This document shows positions 50,414-58,280 of a stretch of DNA of 64,000 nt, piece after piece; position 1 is the stretch's first letter, and every line of letters begins with the position of its first letter. Origin of the DNA: Curtobacterium flaccumfaciens (GTDB lineage: Bacteria; Actinomycetota; Actinomycetes; Actinomycetales; Microbacteriaceae); the NCBI RefSeq assembly GCF_013359815.1, contig NZ_JABMCF010000033.1, positions 186,001-250,000 on the forward strand, in the 5' to 3' direction. The notes beneath the pieces were generated by a model, which was not told the DNA's origin, searched no databases, and saw only the letters and a program-made list of their open reading frames with translations. A program made the position numbers and the translations under genes.

Positions 50414-50507
50414 CGCGAAAGCGACAGTCTGCCGCCGAACATCCGCGGCACTCTGTCGCCCTGGCGCCAGTGACGGCTGAGCTCGGCGGCACAGTGTCGC
50501 TTTCGTG
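50414..50507. repeat. Long nested hairpin (family F)
   Basis: Outer 25-bp arms (50414-50438, 50483-50507; AAAGCGACA / TGTCGCTTT) pair with three mismatches. A third related copy (GCGGCACTCTGTCGC, 50445-50459) and the palindrome CTGGCGCCAG lie between. The 508-bp gap 50374-50881 contains no convincing gene besides this and the hairpin at 50580. Confidence 0.75.
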
Positions 50508-50579
50508 GGCCCGACCGATGCCGTGCGTGCGTGCGCCCGGACGTCAGCAGTGCACCCGCCCCGCCCCGAACGCAGAAAC

Positions 50580-50606
50580 GGGGGCGCGGTGGTGGGCCGC
50601 GCCCCC
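50580..50606 (+). terminator. GC-rich hairpin in the LCP-tRNA gap
   Basis: Perfect 10-bp arms GGGGGCGCGG / CCGCGCCCCC with a 7-nt loop, about 200 bp after the LCP stop. It is a possible terminator; there is no T-tract. Confidence 0.5.
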
Positions 50607-50881
50607 AGGGGAAGCCGCTCCCCGCCGGGCGCCACGCGATCGGGCGCGCCGGGCCCGCACGGGGAACGACGTCGGGTGCTGTGTCGCGACGACGGGGACG
50701 AGCCCCGGAACGTGATTGCCGCGTCCCGATGATGCTATGCAGTGGGGTACGCCCCGACAACCCCAACGTGTCCCCACTTCGGGGGACCGAGTGCGATGCG
50801 TCGTGCCACGCGCGGGTGTGCGTCGGGTCGAGAGTGGCGCGGTCCTCCTGTATGGTGGTCGCAGCGCTCGCGAGAGTGCTT

Positions 50882-50971
50882 GGAGACGTCGCATAGTCCG
50901 GCCGAGTGCACCACCCTGCTAAGGTGGAGTCCCCTTTGAGGGGACCGAGGGTTCAAATCCCTCCGTCTCCG
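50882..50971 (+). tRNA. tRNA-Ser (anticodon GCT)
   Basis: A 90-nt cloverleaf. Acceptor arms GGAGACG and CGTCTCC, discriminator G at 50971. Anticodon stem CCACC/GGTGG with loop CTGCTAA gives anticodon GCT (AGC/AGU codons). A long variable arm (GTCCCC...GGGGAC) and T loop TTCAAAT are present. CCA is not encoded. Confidence 0.97.
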
Positions 50972-51036
50972 CGCGACGATGAACCCCGGTCCGATCGGAC
51001 CGGGGTTTCGTCGTTCTCGGGCCCGAAGCGCCCGCG

Positions 51037-52227
51037 TCAGACGGTCGCGATGCTCCCCGTCGTCGTGGTCCCCACGCCCGAGCGACCACGACGGACGGCG
51101 CCCATCGCCACGAGCGTCAGCACCACGGCCGCCAGGGTGATCCCCGACCCCGCCCAGATCGGCGACGTGTACCCGAGCCCGGCGGCGATGGTCAGGCCGC
51201 CGATCCAGGCCCCGAGCGCGTTGCCGAGGTTGAACGCGGCGATGTTCGCCCCGCTCGCCAGGGTCGGCGCGTGGTCGGCGTACTGCATCACCCGCGTCTG
51301 CAGGGCCGGGACGGTCGCGAACCCGAATGCCCCCATCAGCACGAGGGCGATCACGGTGAGCACCGGCGAGGTCGCGACGAGGGCGAACACCGCGAGCACC
51401 ACGGTCAGCACGACGAGCACCACGAGCAGCGTGCGGTCGATCGAGCGGGCCGCGAGCTTGCCGCCGGCGAAGTTGCCGACGAACAGCCCGATGCCGAACA
51501 CGATGAGCAGCCACGGCACCGCCGACGACGGGAATCCGGACACCGAGGTCAGCGTGTACGCGATGTAGGTGAAGGCGCCGAACATCCCGCCGTAGCCGAG
51601 CACGGTCATGCCGAGCGACAGCCAGACCTGCCCGGACCGGAAGGCGCCGAGCTCGCGGGCGAGGGACGAAACCTCGGTGGAGCGGACCGCCGGGACGAGG
51701 ACGAGCACGCCGATCAGGGCGACGATGCCGATGGCCGCGATCGCCCAGAACGTCGCACGCCAACCGGCGGCCTGGCCGAGGAACGTGCCGAACGGCACGC
51801 CGAGTACGTTCGACGCGGTGAGCCCGGTGAACATCAGCGCGACGGCCGAGGCGCGCTTGGACCGCTCGACCATGTTCGCGGCGACGACCGAGCCGATGCC
51901 GAAGAACGCTCCGTGGCACAGGGCGGCGATGACGCGGCCGGTCATCATCACGCCGTAGGTCGGGGCGATCGCGGACAGGGTGTTGCCGACGATGAACAGC
52001 ACGAGCAGCCCGAGCAGGACGGGCTTGCGGGGGAGTCGCGTGGTCGCGGCGGTGAGCCCGAGGGCTCCGACGATGACCGCCAGGGCGTACCCGGTGACGA
52101 GCCAGCCGGCGGTGGTCTCGGTGACGCCGTAGTCGGCCGCCACCTCGGGCAGCAGGCCGGTGATGACGAACTCGGTCAGGCCGATGCCGAATCCGCCGAG
52201 TGCGAGGGCGATGAGTCCCGCGGGCAT
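51037..52227 (-). CDS. MFS transporter (AraJ/YdhP-like drug or sugar efflux)
   Basis: A 396-residue protein with 12 hydrophobic segments. GGFGIGLTEFVITGLLPEVAADYG at the N terminus is the signature of the AraJ/PbuE/YdhP efflux branch, with GTEF-like GLTEF. NMVERSKRASAVALMFTGLTASNVLGVPFGTFLG is another conserved block. ATG 52227 has a GGAAGGA site 5 nt upstream. It is divergent from a MarR gene and likely repressed by it. Confidence 0.9.
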   Translation of the reverse strand: MPAGLIALALGGFGIGLTEFVITGLLPEVAADYGVTETTAGWLVTGYALAVIVGALGLTAATTRLPRKPVLLGLLVLFIVGNTLSAIAPTYGVMMTGRVIAALCHGAFFGIGSVVAANMVERSKRASAVALMFTGLTASNVLGVPFGTFLGQAAGWRATFWAIAAIGIVALIGVLVLVPAVRSTEVSSLARELGAFRSGQVWLSLGMTVLGYGGMFGAFTYIAYTLTSVSGFPSSAVPWLLIVFGIGLFVGNFAGGKLAARSIDRTLLVVLVVLTVVLAVFALVATSPVLTVIALVLMGAFGFATVPALQTRVMQYADHAPTLASGANIAAFNLGNALGAWIGGLTIAAGLGYTSPIWAGSGITLAAVVLTLVAMGAVRRGRSGVGTTTTGSIATV

Positions 52228-52268
52228 GGATGTCCTTCCGTTGTGCAGCTGTGCCGCGTACGCTGGTT

Positions 52269-52310
52269 GTTGCAGACGCGGGATATCGATAGTTGCACAC
52301 GCGGGGTATC
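52269..52310. promoter_or_regulatory. 19-bp direct-repeat operator between MFS and MarR genes
   Basis: GTTGCAGACGCGGGATATC (52269-52287) and GTTGCACACGCGGGGTATC (52292-52310) differ at two positions and are 23 bp apart. The position between divergent starts suits binding by the MarR protein. Confidence 0.6.
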
Positions 52311-52354
52311 CGCGCAAGCAACTGTCGTCGTCTGCACCGACCGAAGGAGCCCCG

Positions 52355-52804
52355 ATGTCCGTCGACGACACCTCCACCGCCGTCCGCGCCCACGGCTGGC
52401 GCACCCTGGCAGCGCTGCACGGCCTGATCGAGACGCGCCTGGAGCGGGCCCTCCGGCAGGTCGACCTGTCCGTCGTGGAGTTCACGGTGCTCGATGCCCT
52501 GCGCCGCCAGGACGGCTTCCACATGCGCATGCAGCAGCTCGCCCGCGCGGCCGCCCTCAGCCCGAGTGCGACCACCCGACTGGTGAACCGGCTCGAGGAG
52601 CGTGCCCTGCTGACCCGCGTCCTGTGCGCCGACGACCGTCGCGGGCTCTACACGGAGCTCACGCACGCCGGGCAGGTCCTGCTCGAGCGTGCGACACCGA
52701 TCCACGCCGAGGCGCTCGAGGGCGCCCTCGCCGAGGCGCACGACGTCCCCGAACTCGCCGACCTGGCCGAGTCCGTCGAGCGGCTCGAAGGTGTTCCGGC
52801 CTGA
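52355..52804 (+). CDS. MarR family transcriptional regulator
   Basis: A 149-residue winged-helix regulator. DNA-reading region MQQLARAAALSPSATTRLVNRLEERALLTR and wing CADDRRGLYTELTHAG, with the family DRR. AAGGAG lies upstream of ATG 52355. It should regulate the divergent efflux gene; typical ligands are phenolic compounds. Confidence 0.92.
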   Translation: MSVDDTSTAVRAHGWRTLAALHGLIETRLERALRQVDLSVVEFTVLDALRRQDGFHMRMQQLARAAALSPSATTRLVNRLEERALLTRVLCADDRRGLYTELTHAGQVLLERATPIHAEALEGALAEAHDVPELADLAESVERLEGVPA

Positions 52805-52817
52805 TCCGCTTCTGGTG

Positions 52818-52873
52818 TTCATTTTTCCGACTCGTTCAATTAGATTGAACATCAGGAAAAATTGAACGAGGAG
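52818..52873 (+). promoter_or_regulatory. AbiE-like operon promoter with inverted repeats
   Basis: AT-rich compared with its surroundings. GTTCAAT-TAG-ATTGAAC (52834-52850) is a perfect palindrome. CTCGTTCAATT (52831-52841) pairs with AATTGAACGAG (52860-52870), and TTTTTCC (52822-52828) with GGAAAAA (52855-52861). Possible -35 TTCATT (52818) and -10 TAGATT (52841) have a 17-bp spacer. The last half-site runs into the GAGGAG ribosome binding site (52868-52873). Confidence 0.6.
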
Positions 52874-52877
52874 CGGC

Positions 52878-53879
52878 ATGGACGACCGGATCGTGTACGA
52901 GACCACCGCGCGGCTCCGCGAGTACGGCTTCGACCTAGCAGCCTCGAGGGAGCCTGAGGGGTTCGATGGCTCTGCTCTCTGGGACGCTGTACTCACCCGT
53001 GAGGGCGACCCGAGCTGGCGGTGGCCGGTGGACATCGCACTCCTCGAGCCGCTCACGATGGAGTCCCTGCGACGGGCACCTTGGAACGTGAAGTCGACAC
53101 CGACGTTGCTGGTCGGAGCGAAGATCTCAGCCCGGACTGCAGAGCAGTTCCGATCGCTCGGGACTTGCTTCGTCGACGTCGCTGGCAACGCGTTCATCCG
53201 GCACGACGGGGTACTCGTGGACGTGCGGGGCCGGACGAGACCGGGCGCGCCCGAGGAGCGCGGTGTGAGCAGTCGAAACGTGAACCTCTTCAGCAACCGA
53301 CGAGCGCAGGTCCTGTTCGTCCTGCTGACCTGGCCGGGGATGATGTCAGCGCCGCGTCGGACCATCGCAAGGGTCGCAGGTGTGTCCGTCGGGCTCGCCA
53401 GCGAGGTCGTCGACTCGCTGAGGGCATCCGGGACGGACGAGGCGGACCTCCGACCCGGAGGTGCAGCCCGCGAGCAGCTCATCGACCAGTGGTCCGCTGC
53501 GTTCGCCTCGGGTCTCGGAGCTGAGAAACGAGCGCGGGCCTTCGCCGGCCAGACCCTCGAGGTCCAGGCGGTGGACGGGGTGGAGGTGTTCCGGAGCGGT
53601 GAAGCGGCAACCGCGTGGTTGCGGCCCGAGACACTGTCACTGTGGGTTCGGCCATGGTCGTCGGCGCTCGCGCTCGAGAACCGTTGGCGTGCCGGGGCCA
53701 CGCCGAACATCTGGGTGCGGGAAGCCTTCTGGACCGACCCGCGGCCCTATCCGTCCGGAGTGAGGACGGCGCCGCCACTGCTCGTGTACGCGGAGCTCAT
53801 GGCTGCTGGTGATTCTCGCTCGCAGGAAGCAGCGGCCAGAGTCCGCGCGGAGACGGGACTCGTCGATGCACTCGGATGA
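52878..53879 (+). CDS. AbiEi-like antitoxin / autoregulator (putative)
   Basis: A 333-residue protein that I take for the antitoxin half of an AbiE-like (type IV) system. A winged-helix-like region is at about residues 138-185 (RRAQVLFVLLTWPGMMSAPRRTIARVAGVSVGLASEVVDSL). The C-terminal half ends in a region like TPNIWVREAFWTDPRP. The call rests mainly on context: it overlaps a nucleotidyltransferase gene by 14 nt and its promoter has inverted repeats as AbiEi autoregulators need. Codon usage looks less GC-biased than that of neighbours, which suggests transfer. It could instead be an unrelated regulator of a nucleotidyltransferase. Confidence 0.7.
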   Translation: MDDRIVYETTARLREYGFDLAASREPEGFDGSALWDAVLTREGDPSWRWPVDIALLEPLTMESLRRAPWNVKSTPTLLVGAKISARTAEQFRSLGTCFVDVAGNAFIRHDGVLVDVRGRTRPGAPEERGVSSRNVNLFSNRRAQVLFVLLTWPGMMSAPRRTIARVAGVSVGLASEVVDSLRASGTDEADLRPGGAAREQLIDQWSAAFASGLGAEKRARAFAGQTLEVQAVDGVEVFRSGEAATAWLRPETLSLWVRPWSSALALENRWRAGATPNIWVREAFWTDPRPYPSGVRTAPPLLVYAELMAAGDSRSQEAAARVRAETGLVDALG

Positions 53880-54675
53880 ACGTCTCGACGTCGTCGATCA
53901 CGTCGTCCGAGACCTCGTGGGTCGACAGGTCGACCCCGCGCGCCTCATGATCATCGGCGCGGAGGCTCGCGACCGACTCCATCACGTCCAGTTCGGCCGG
54001 ACTGACACCGTGCGTGCGACCTCCGACGTGGACATCGCTATCGCCACAGACGACTGGCAGACGTACGAGGACGTCGTTGCGACGTACACGCGGACCGGTT
54101 CGAACGGCGTGCGTTTCGTGGTCGCCGACATGGAAGTGGACTTCATGCCGTTCGGCCGGGTCGAGGACCCCGACGGCGTGGTGACACCGGCCCGCCGCCG
54201 CGAGCAGATGAGCGTGTTCGGGATGGCCGATGTCTTCAGCGCAGGGACGTGGGTCGACCTGCCGAGCGGGCACCGTGTCCGCTTCCCCACCGCGGCTGGG
54301 TACACGCTGCTCAAGCTGCGAGCCTGGGTGGACCGTGGACACGCCAACGACCGTGACGCACAGGACCTTGCGCTGGCGGTGGACTGGTACTGCGAAGACG
54401 AACGGGTCCGGGAGGCATCCTGGAACGACGATCGGATCGAGCTCATGGAGGAGTACGGCTCCAACACGGACCACGTCGCCGCTCGTGTACTCGGGCGCGA
54501 AGCCGCCGTGATCGTGTCGCGACCCCGCGCACGCGAGCTCGACGCACTCCTCGAACGGCGCCCGATCGCAGCGAAGCAGTTCGTGTTCTCCTCGGTTCGG
54601 AACATGGCACTCGCCGAGCGCGAGGCTCGGGTCGGTGCGCTCTCCGCCGGGTTCGCTGAGGTCGCTCGGTCCTGA
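53866..54675 (+). CDS. AbiEii-like nucleotidyltransferase toxin (putative)
   Basis: A 269-residue protein of the DNA polymerase-beta-like nucleotidyltransferase fold. The active-site pair is in TSDVDIAIA (Asp54, Asp56), preceded by MIIGAEARDRL, and LLKLRAWVDRGHANDRDAQDLAL is the conserved C-terminal Lys region seen in AbiEii-type proteins. The family adds nucleotides, for example to tRNA 3' ends, and so stops growth. ATG 53866 overlaps the antitoxin stop by 14 nt. A longer start at 53809 would lie deep inside the antitoxin gene and is less likely. Confidence 0.72.
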   Translation: MHSDERLDVVDHVVRDLVGRQVDPARLMIIGAEARDRLHHVQFGRTDTVRATSDVDIAIATDDWQTYEDVVATYTRTGSNGVRFVVADMEVDFMPFGRVEDPDGVVTPARRREQMSVFGMADVFSAGTWVDLPSGHRVRFPTAAGYTLLKLRAWVDRGHANDRDAQDLALAVDWYCEDERVREASWNDDRIELMEEYGSNTDHVAARVLGREAAVIVSRPRARELDALLERRPIAAKQFVFSSVRNMALAEREARVGALSAGFAEVARS

Positions 54676-54713
54676 CCCGACGGAGGCGCAGACGCTCGAC
54701 CGAGTAGCGGAGT

Positions 54714-55718
54714 TCAGAGGCGCGGCGGCCCCGTCGTCGAGCGCACGACGAGCGTCGGCGGCACGAGCGTCCGGAGGGGAGCGGCCGGCGTTCCCGCTGC
54801 GGCACCGATCCGCTCGACCAACCGCGCGGCCGCCAGGCGCCCGACCTCGTCGTTGTGCGGGTCGACCGTCGTCAGGCGCAGCAAGGGGGAGGCGGCGAGC
54901 GGGGTCTCGTCGTTGCCGATCACCGAGACGTCCTGCGGCACGCGGAGTCCGGCTTCCTGCACGGCGGCGATCGCGCCCATCGCCATCACGTCGTTCGCGG
55001 CGAACACCGCGGTCAGATCGGGGTGCTCCCGCAGGGCGAGTCGCATGCCCTCGTAGCCGGTCGTCTCCGAGGTCGGGCCGGAGCCGTAGACCAGCGGCTC
55101 GATGCCGGACGCGACCAGCTGCGCGACGGTGGCCTGACGGCGGACGGCAGCCGGGCCTCCCGAGCCGGTGACGTGGGCGATGCGGCGGTGACCCAGGCCG
55201 ATCAGGTGATCCGCTGCCAACCGTCCGCCGGCGGCTTCGTCGGAGGCGACCACGTCGAGTCCGCCGGGGACGTCCTCGCGTGCGCCGGCGACCACGATCG
55301 GGGTGTCGGCGGGGACGACGACGTCGGGGAAGCCCTCGGCGGCGAGCACCACGCCGTCGACCCGCAGGGAGACCAGGTCGTCGAAGGGCGAGGAGCCCAG
55401 GTGAGCGTTGGCGCGGGTGTCGGCCAGGGTGAGGCGGAGGCCGTGCGGGGCGAGGGCCTCGCGGATGCCGTCGAGCATCGGGACGTACCAGGGGTTCCGG
55501 AAGTCGTCGACGATGACGCCGATGGTGCGGGTCCGGGTGCCGGCGAGGATGGCGGCGGCGCGGTTCGGGCGGTAGCCGAGGTCCGCGACGGCGGCGAGCA
55601 CCGCGGCGCGGCGGGCGGGGGAGACCCCGGGATCGTCGCGCAGCACCATCGACACCAGGGACTTCGAGACGCCTGCGCGTGCGGCGACGTCGATGATCGT
55701 CGGCGGGCGAGGGGTCAC
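54714..55718 (-). CDS. LacI family transcriptional regulator
   Basis: A 334-residue repressor: TIIDVAARAGVSKSLVSMVLRDDPGVSPARRAAVLAAV (HTH and hinge), then GYRPNRAAAILAGTRTRTIGVIVDDF and a sugar-binding-type core. GTG 55718 is chosen because GGAAAGG lies 6 nt upstream; GTG 55736 would add six residues. It is divergent from the dehydrogenase gene, whose promoter carries an ideal LacI-type operator. It most likely represses the 55.8-58.1 kb operon. Confidence 0.92.
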   Translation of the reverse strand: MTPRPPTIIDVAARAGVSKSLVSMVLRDDPGVSPARRAAVLAAVADLGYRPNRAAAILAGTRTRTIGVIVDDFRNPWYVPMLDGIREALAPHGLRLTLADTRANAHLGSSPFDDLVSLRVDGVVLAAEGFPDVVVPADTPIVVAGAREDVPGGLDVVASDEAAGGRLAADHLIGLGHRRIAHVTGSGGPAAVRRQATVAQLVASGIEPLVYGSGPTSETTGYEGMRLALREHPDLTAVFAANDVMAMGAIAAVQEAGLRVPQDVSVIGNDETPLAASPLLRLTTVDPHNDEVGRLAAARLVERIGAAAGTPAAPLRTLVPPTLVVRSTTGPPRL

Positions 55719-55741
55719 GCTGAGCCTTTCCGGCACGGTGC

Positions 55742-55801
55742 TTGACAGGACATGGGCTGGTGCGGCTACAGTCTACCGACACGTTCTGGAACGTTCCAGA
55801 A
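55742..55801 (+). promoter_or_regulatory. Promoter and perfect 18-bp LacI operator
   Basis: A consensus -35 TTGACA (55742-55747) and a -10-like TACAGT (55767-55772, 19-bp spacer) precede TTCTGGAACGTTCCAGAA (55784-55801). The last is a perfect palindrome with central CG, as LacI proteins prefer. It overlaps or follows the expected transcription start, so a bound repressor would block initiation. Confidence 0.75.
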
Positions 55802-55834
55802 TCCGGATCCAGCGACCTTCTCGAAGGAGAGAAC

Positions 55835-57076
55835 ATAAGCGACAGCATCGGCGTCGCCGTCATCGGCGCGGGCATGGCGGGCAAGGCCCACATGGCTGCG
55901 TGGCGGAACGCACCCTCCCTCTTCACCTCGACGCTGCCGCCGGTCCGGCTCGTCTCGGTCGGCGACGTCTACGAGCCCCTCGCCGCCGAGGCCGCACGGC
56001 GCTTCGGCTACGAGCGGCACGACACCGACTGGCGGGCCATCGCGGCCGCGGACGACATCGACGTGGTGAGCGTCGTCGTCGCGAACACCCTGCACCGCGA
56101 GATCGTCGAGGGGCTGCTCGCCGCCGGCAAGCACGTGCTGTGCGAGAAGCCGCTGTCCGACTCGCTCGACGACGCACGCGCGATGGCGTCCGCCGCTGCC
56201 GAGGCCGAGCAGCGCGGAGTGCTCGGCCGCATCGGGTTCACCTACCGCCGGGCTCCCGGCCTCGCGGCCATCAAGGAGCTCGTCGAGGACGGCACGCTCG
56301 GCCGGGTCCTGCACGTCTCCGGCCGGTACTGGACCGACTACGGCGCCTCGCCCGACGTCCCGTTCTCGTGGCGGTTCGCGGGGGAGCCGGGATCCGGCGC
56401 GCTCGCCGACGTCGGCTCGCACCTGTCCTACGTCGCCGAGTTCCTGGCCGGCCCGGTCCGGAGCGTCAGCGGTGGGACGTTCACCACGTCGATCACCGAG
56501 CGACCCGTGGCGGCCGGTCACGCGCTGCGGGGGCAGGCAGTCCCGCTCACCGGAGAGACCGCGGCCGTCGGCAACGACGACTACGCCACGTTCAGCGCAC
56601 GGTTCGGCGACGGCACGGTGGTCGGGTCGCTCGAGGCCTCCCGCGTCGCGGCCGGGCACCCGAACGGCCTCGTCATCGAGGTGTTCTGCGAGCGCGGCGC
56701 CGCCCGCTGGGACCAGGAGCGCGCCTCCGAGATCGGCCTCGCGCTGCAGTCCGACGGCTCGCGTCTGGGCGGGTACCGCCAGGTCGTGCTCGGCCCGGAC
56801 CACCCCTACGTCGCCGGTGGCATGGCGATGGACGCCCCGGGCGTCGGCTGGGGGCAGAACCAGATGTTCGAGTACCAGGCGCGGGCGTTCCTCGACGAGA
56901 TCGCCGGGCTGACCGGCGCCGTGCCCGATGCCCTGCCCGCGAACGCCACGTTCGACGACGGCGTGCACAACATGGAGGTCCTCGACGCGGTGGCACGGTC
57001 CGCCGCGGCAGGGGGCACGTCCGTCGACGTTGCCGACGCCGTCGTCCCGACCACGGAGGGTGGTGTCCGCGCATGA
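55835..57076 (+). CDS. Gfo/Idh/MocA family dehydrogenase with apparent ATA start
   Basis: A 413-residue dehydrogenase. Rossmann motif IGVAVIGAGMAGKAHMAAW, dinucleotide lysine motif LCEKPLSDSLDDA, and the C-terminal domain starting near RIGFTYRRAPGL. It should act on a sugar or polyol. The only start consistent with the promoter and operator is at 55835, where AAGGAGA lies 4 nt before ATA. No ATG, GTG or TTG occurs between the operator and the fold's first strand. The next in-frame ATG is inside the GAGMAG loop and would destroy the fold. Its stop overlaps the isomerase start. Confidence 0.85.
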   Translation: MSDSIGVAVIGAGMAGKAHMAAWRNAPSLFTSTLPPVRLVSVGDVYEPLAAEAARRFGYERHDTDWRAIAAADDIDVVSVVVANTLHREIVEGLLAAGKHVLCEKPLSDSLDDARAMASAAAEAEQRGVLGRIGFTYRRAPGLAAIKELVEDGTLGRVLHVSGRYWTDYGASPDVPFSWRFAGEPGSGALADVGSHLSYVAEFLAGPVRSVSGGTFTTSITERPVAAGHALRGQAVPLTGETAAVGNDDYATFSARFGDGTVVGSLEASRVAAGHPNGLVIEVFCERGAARWDQERASEIGLALQSDGSRLGGYRQVVLGPDHPYVAGGMAMDAPGVGWGQNQMFEYQARAFLDEIAGLTGAVPDALPANATFDDGVHNMEVLDAVARSAAAGGTSVDVADAVVPTTEGGVRA

Positions 57077-58119
57077 AACTCGGTCTCTACAACGCGATCC
57101 TGCACGACCGGCCCCTCGAGGACGCACTCCGGGTCATCGCGGCCAACGGCCTCACCGGCATCGAGCTGAACACCGGCGGGTTCCTGCCCCCGGTGCACGT
57201 GCCCGACATCGACGCGATCCTGCAGGACGATGCGGCGCGTGACGCGTTCCTCGCGCAGTTCGCGGGGACCGGCGTCGAGATCGCCGGGCTCAACTGCAAC
57301 GGCAACCCGCTGCACCCCGACCCGGCGATCGGTCCCGCGCACGCCGAGGACGTCCGGCGCAGCATCCGCCTCGCGGCCCGCCTCGGGCAGGACCGCGTCG
57401 TCACGATGTCCGGACTGCCGGCGGGGGAGCCGGGCGGGACGCGGCCGAACTGGATCGTGAACGCCTGGAACTCGGCCGCGCTCGACGTCCTCGAGCACCA
57501 GTGGAGCGTCGCGGTGCCGTTCTGGCAGGAGATCGACGCCCTGGCCCGGGAGCACGGTGTGCAGGTCGCGCTCGAGCTGCACCCGCAGAACCTCGTGTTC
57601 AACCCTGCGTCGATCCGGGAGCTCGTCGAGCGCGGCGGGCTGACCAACGTGGGGGTGGAGCTCGACGCCTCGCACCTGTTCTGGCAGCACATGGACCCGG
57701 TCGCGGTCGCCCACGACCTCGGCCCGCTCGTGTTCCACGCCGCCGCGAAGGACGTCCGGATCAACCCGCACGCCGCGATCAACGGGGTGCTCGACAACTC
57801 GTTCCGCCGGTTGTCGCCGGACGAATCACGGACGAACCTCGGCGGCGACGAGTGGGCGAACGAGTGGCCGAAACCGTCGGCGTGGGACTTCGTCGCGCTC
57901 GGCAAGGGCCACGACGAGGCGTACTGGACGACGTTCCTCGAGGCCCTGCGTGCGATCGACCCGGACATGTGGGTGAACATCGAGCACGAGGACACCGAGC
58001 TCGGGCGCGAGGAAGGAGTCGCGGTCGCCGCACGCGTGCTGCGCGCCGCGGATGCGGCGCTGGCGCCTACGGTCCTGACGGTCCGTCAGCCGACCCGGAC
58101 ACTGCCTGGAGGCCCGTGA
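57073..58119 (+). CDS. Sugar phosphate isomerase/epimerase (AP endonuclease 2-like TIM barrel)
   Basis: A 348-residue TIM-barrel protein of the xylose isomerase-like superfamily. Metal-site features are VALELHPQNLVFN, NVGVELDASHLFWQHMD, FHAAAKDVRIN and WVNIEHEDTELG (Glu, Asp/His, His, Glu). It overlaps the dehydrogenase by 4 nt (ATGA), so both act in one sugar or inositol pathway. No transporter is adjacent. Confidence 0.88.
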   Translation: MKLGLYNAILHDRPLEDALRVIAANGLTGIELNTGGFLPPVHVPDIDAILQDDAARDAFLAQFAGTGVEIAGLNCNGNPLHPDPAIGPAHAEDVRRSIRLAARLGQDRVVTMSGLPAGEPGGTRPNWIVNAWNSAALDVLEHQWSVAVPFWQEIDALAREHGVQVALELHPQNLVFNPASIRELVERGGLTNVGVELDASHLFWQHMDPVAVAHDLGPLVFHAAAKDVRINPHAAINGVLDNSFRRLSPDESRTNLGGDEWANEWPKPSAWDFVALGKGHDEAYWTTFLEALRAIDPDMWVNIEHEDTELGREEGVAVAARVLRAADAALAPTVLTVRQPTRTLPGGP

Positions 58120-58121
58120 AC

Positions 58122-58210
58122 CGTTCCGCGCACCGGGTGACGGATCGGCGTGTGGTGGGCCGTGCCTCCCGGCCCCACCACACGCGGATCGGCCACCGGT
58201 GCGCGGAACG
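58122..58210. repeat. Long hairpin (family G) with half of family B
   Basis: Arms of ~37 bp (58122-58159, 58174-58210) starting CGTTCCGCGCACCGG pair with a few mismatches and a ~14-nt loop. A half copy of family B (GCCTGGAGGCCCGTG) abuts it at 58104-58118. The hairpin lies 2 nt after the isomerase stop, so it may terminate that transcript. Confidence 0.75.
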
Positions 58211-58280
58211 ACCAGTCCGTGCACCCGTACCGGGTGCTGTCACCGGCCCGATGTAGCATGCACGACACCTGTCCCCGACG

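Noticed and set aside
55742-55834. TTG 55742 as the start of the dehydrogenase gene
   Set aside because: That TTG is part of the -35 hexamer TTGACA, and the frame would include the promoter and the perfect LacI operator.
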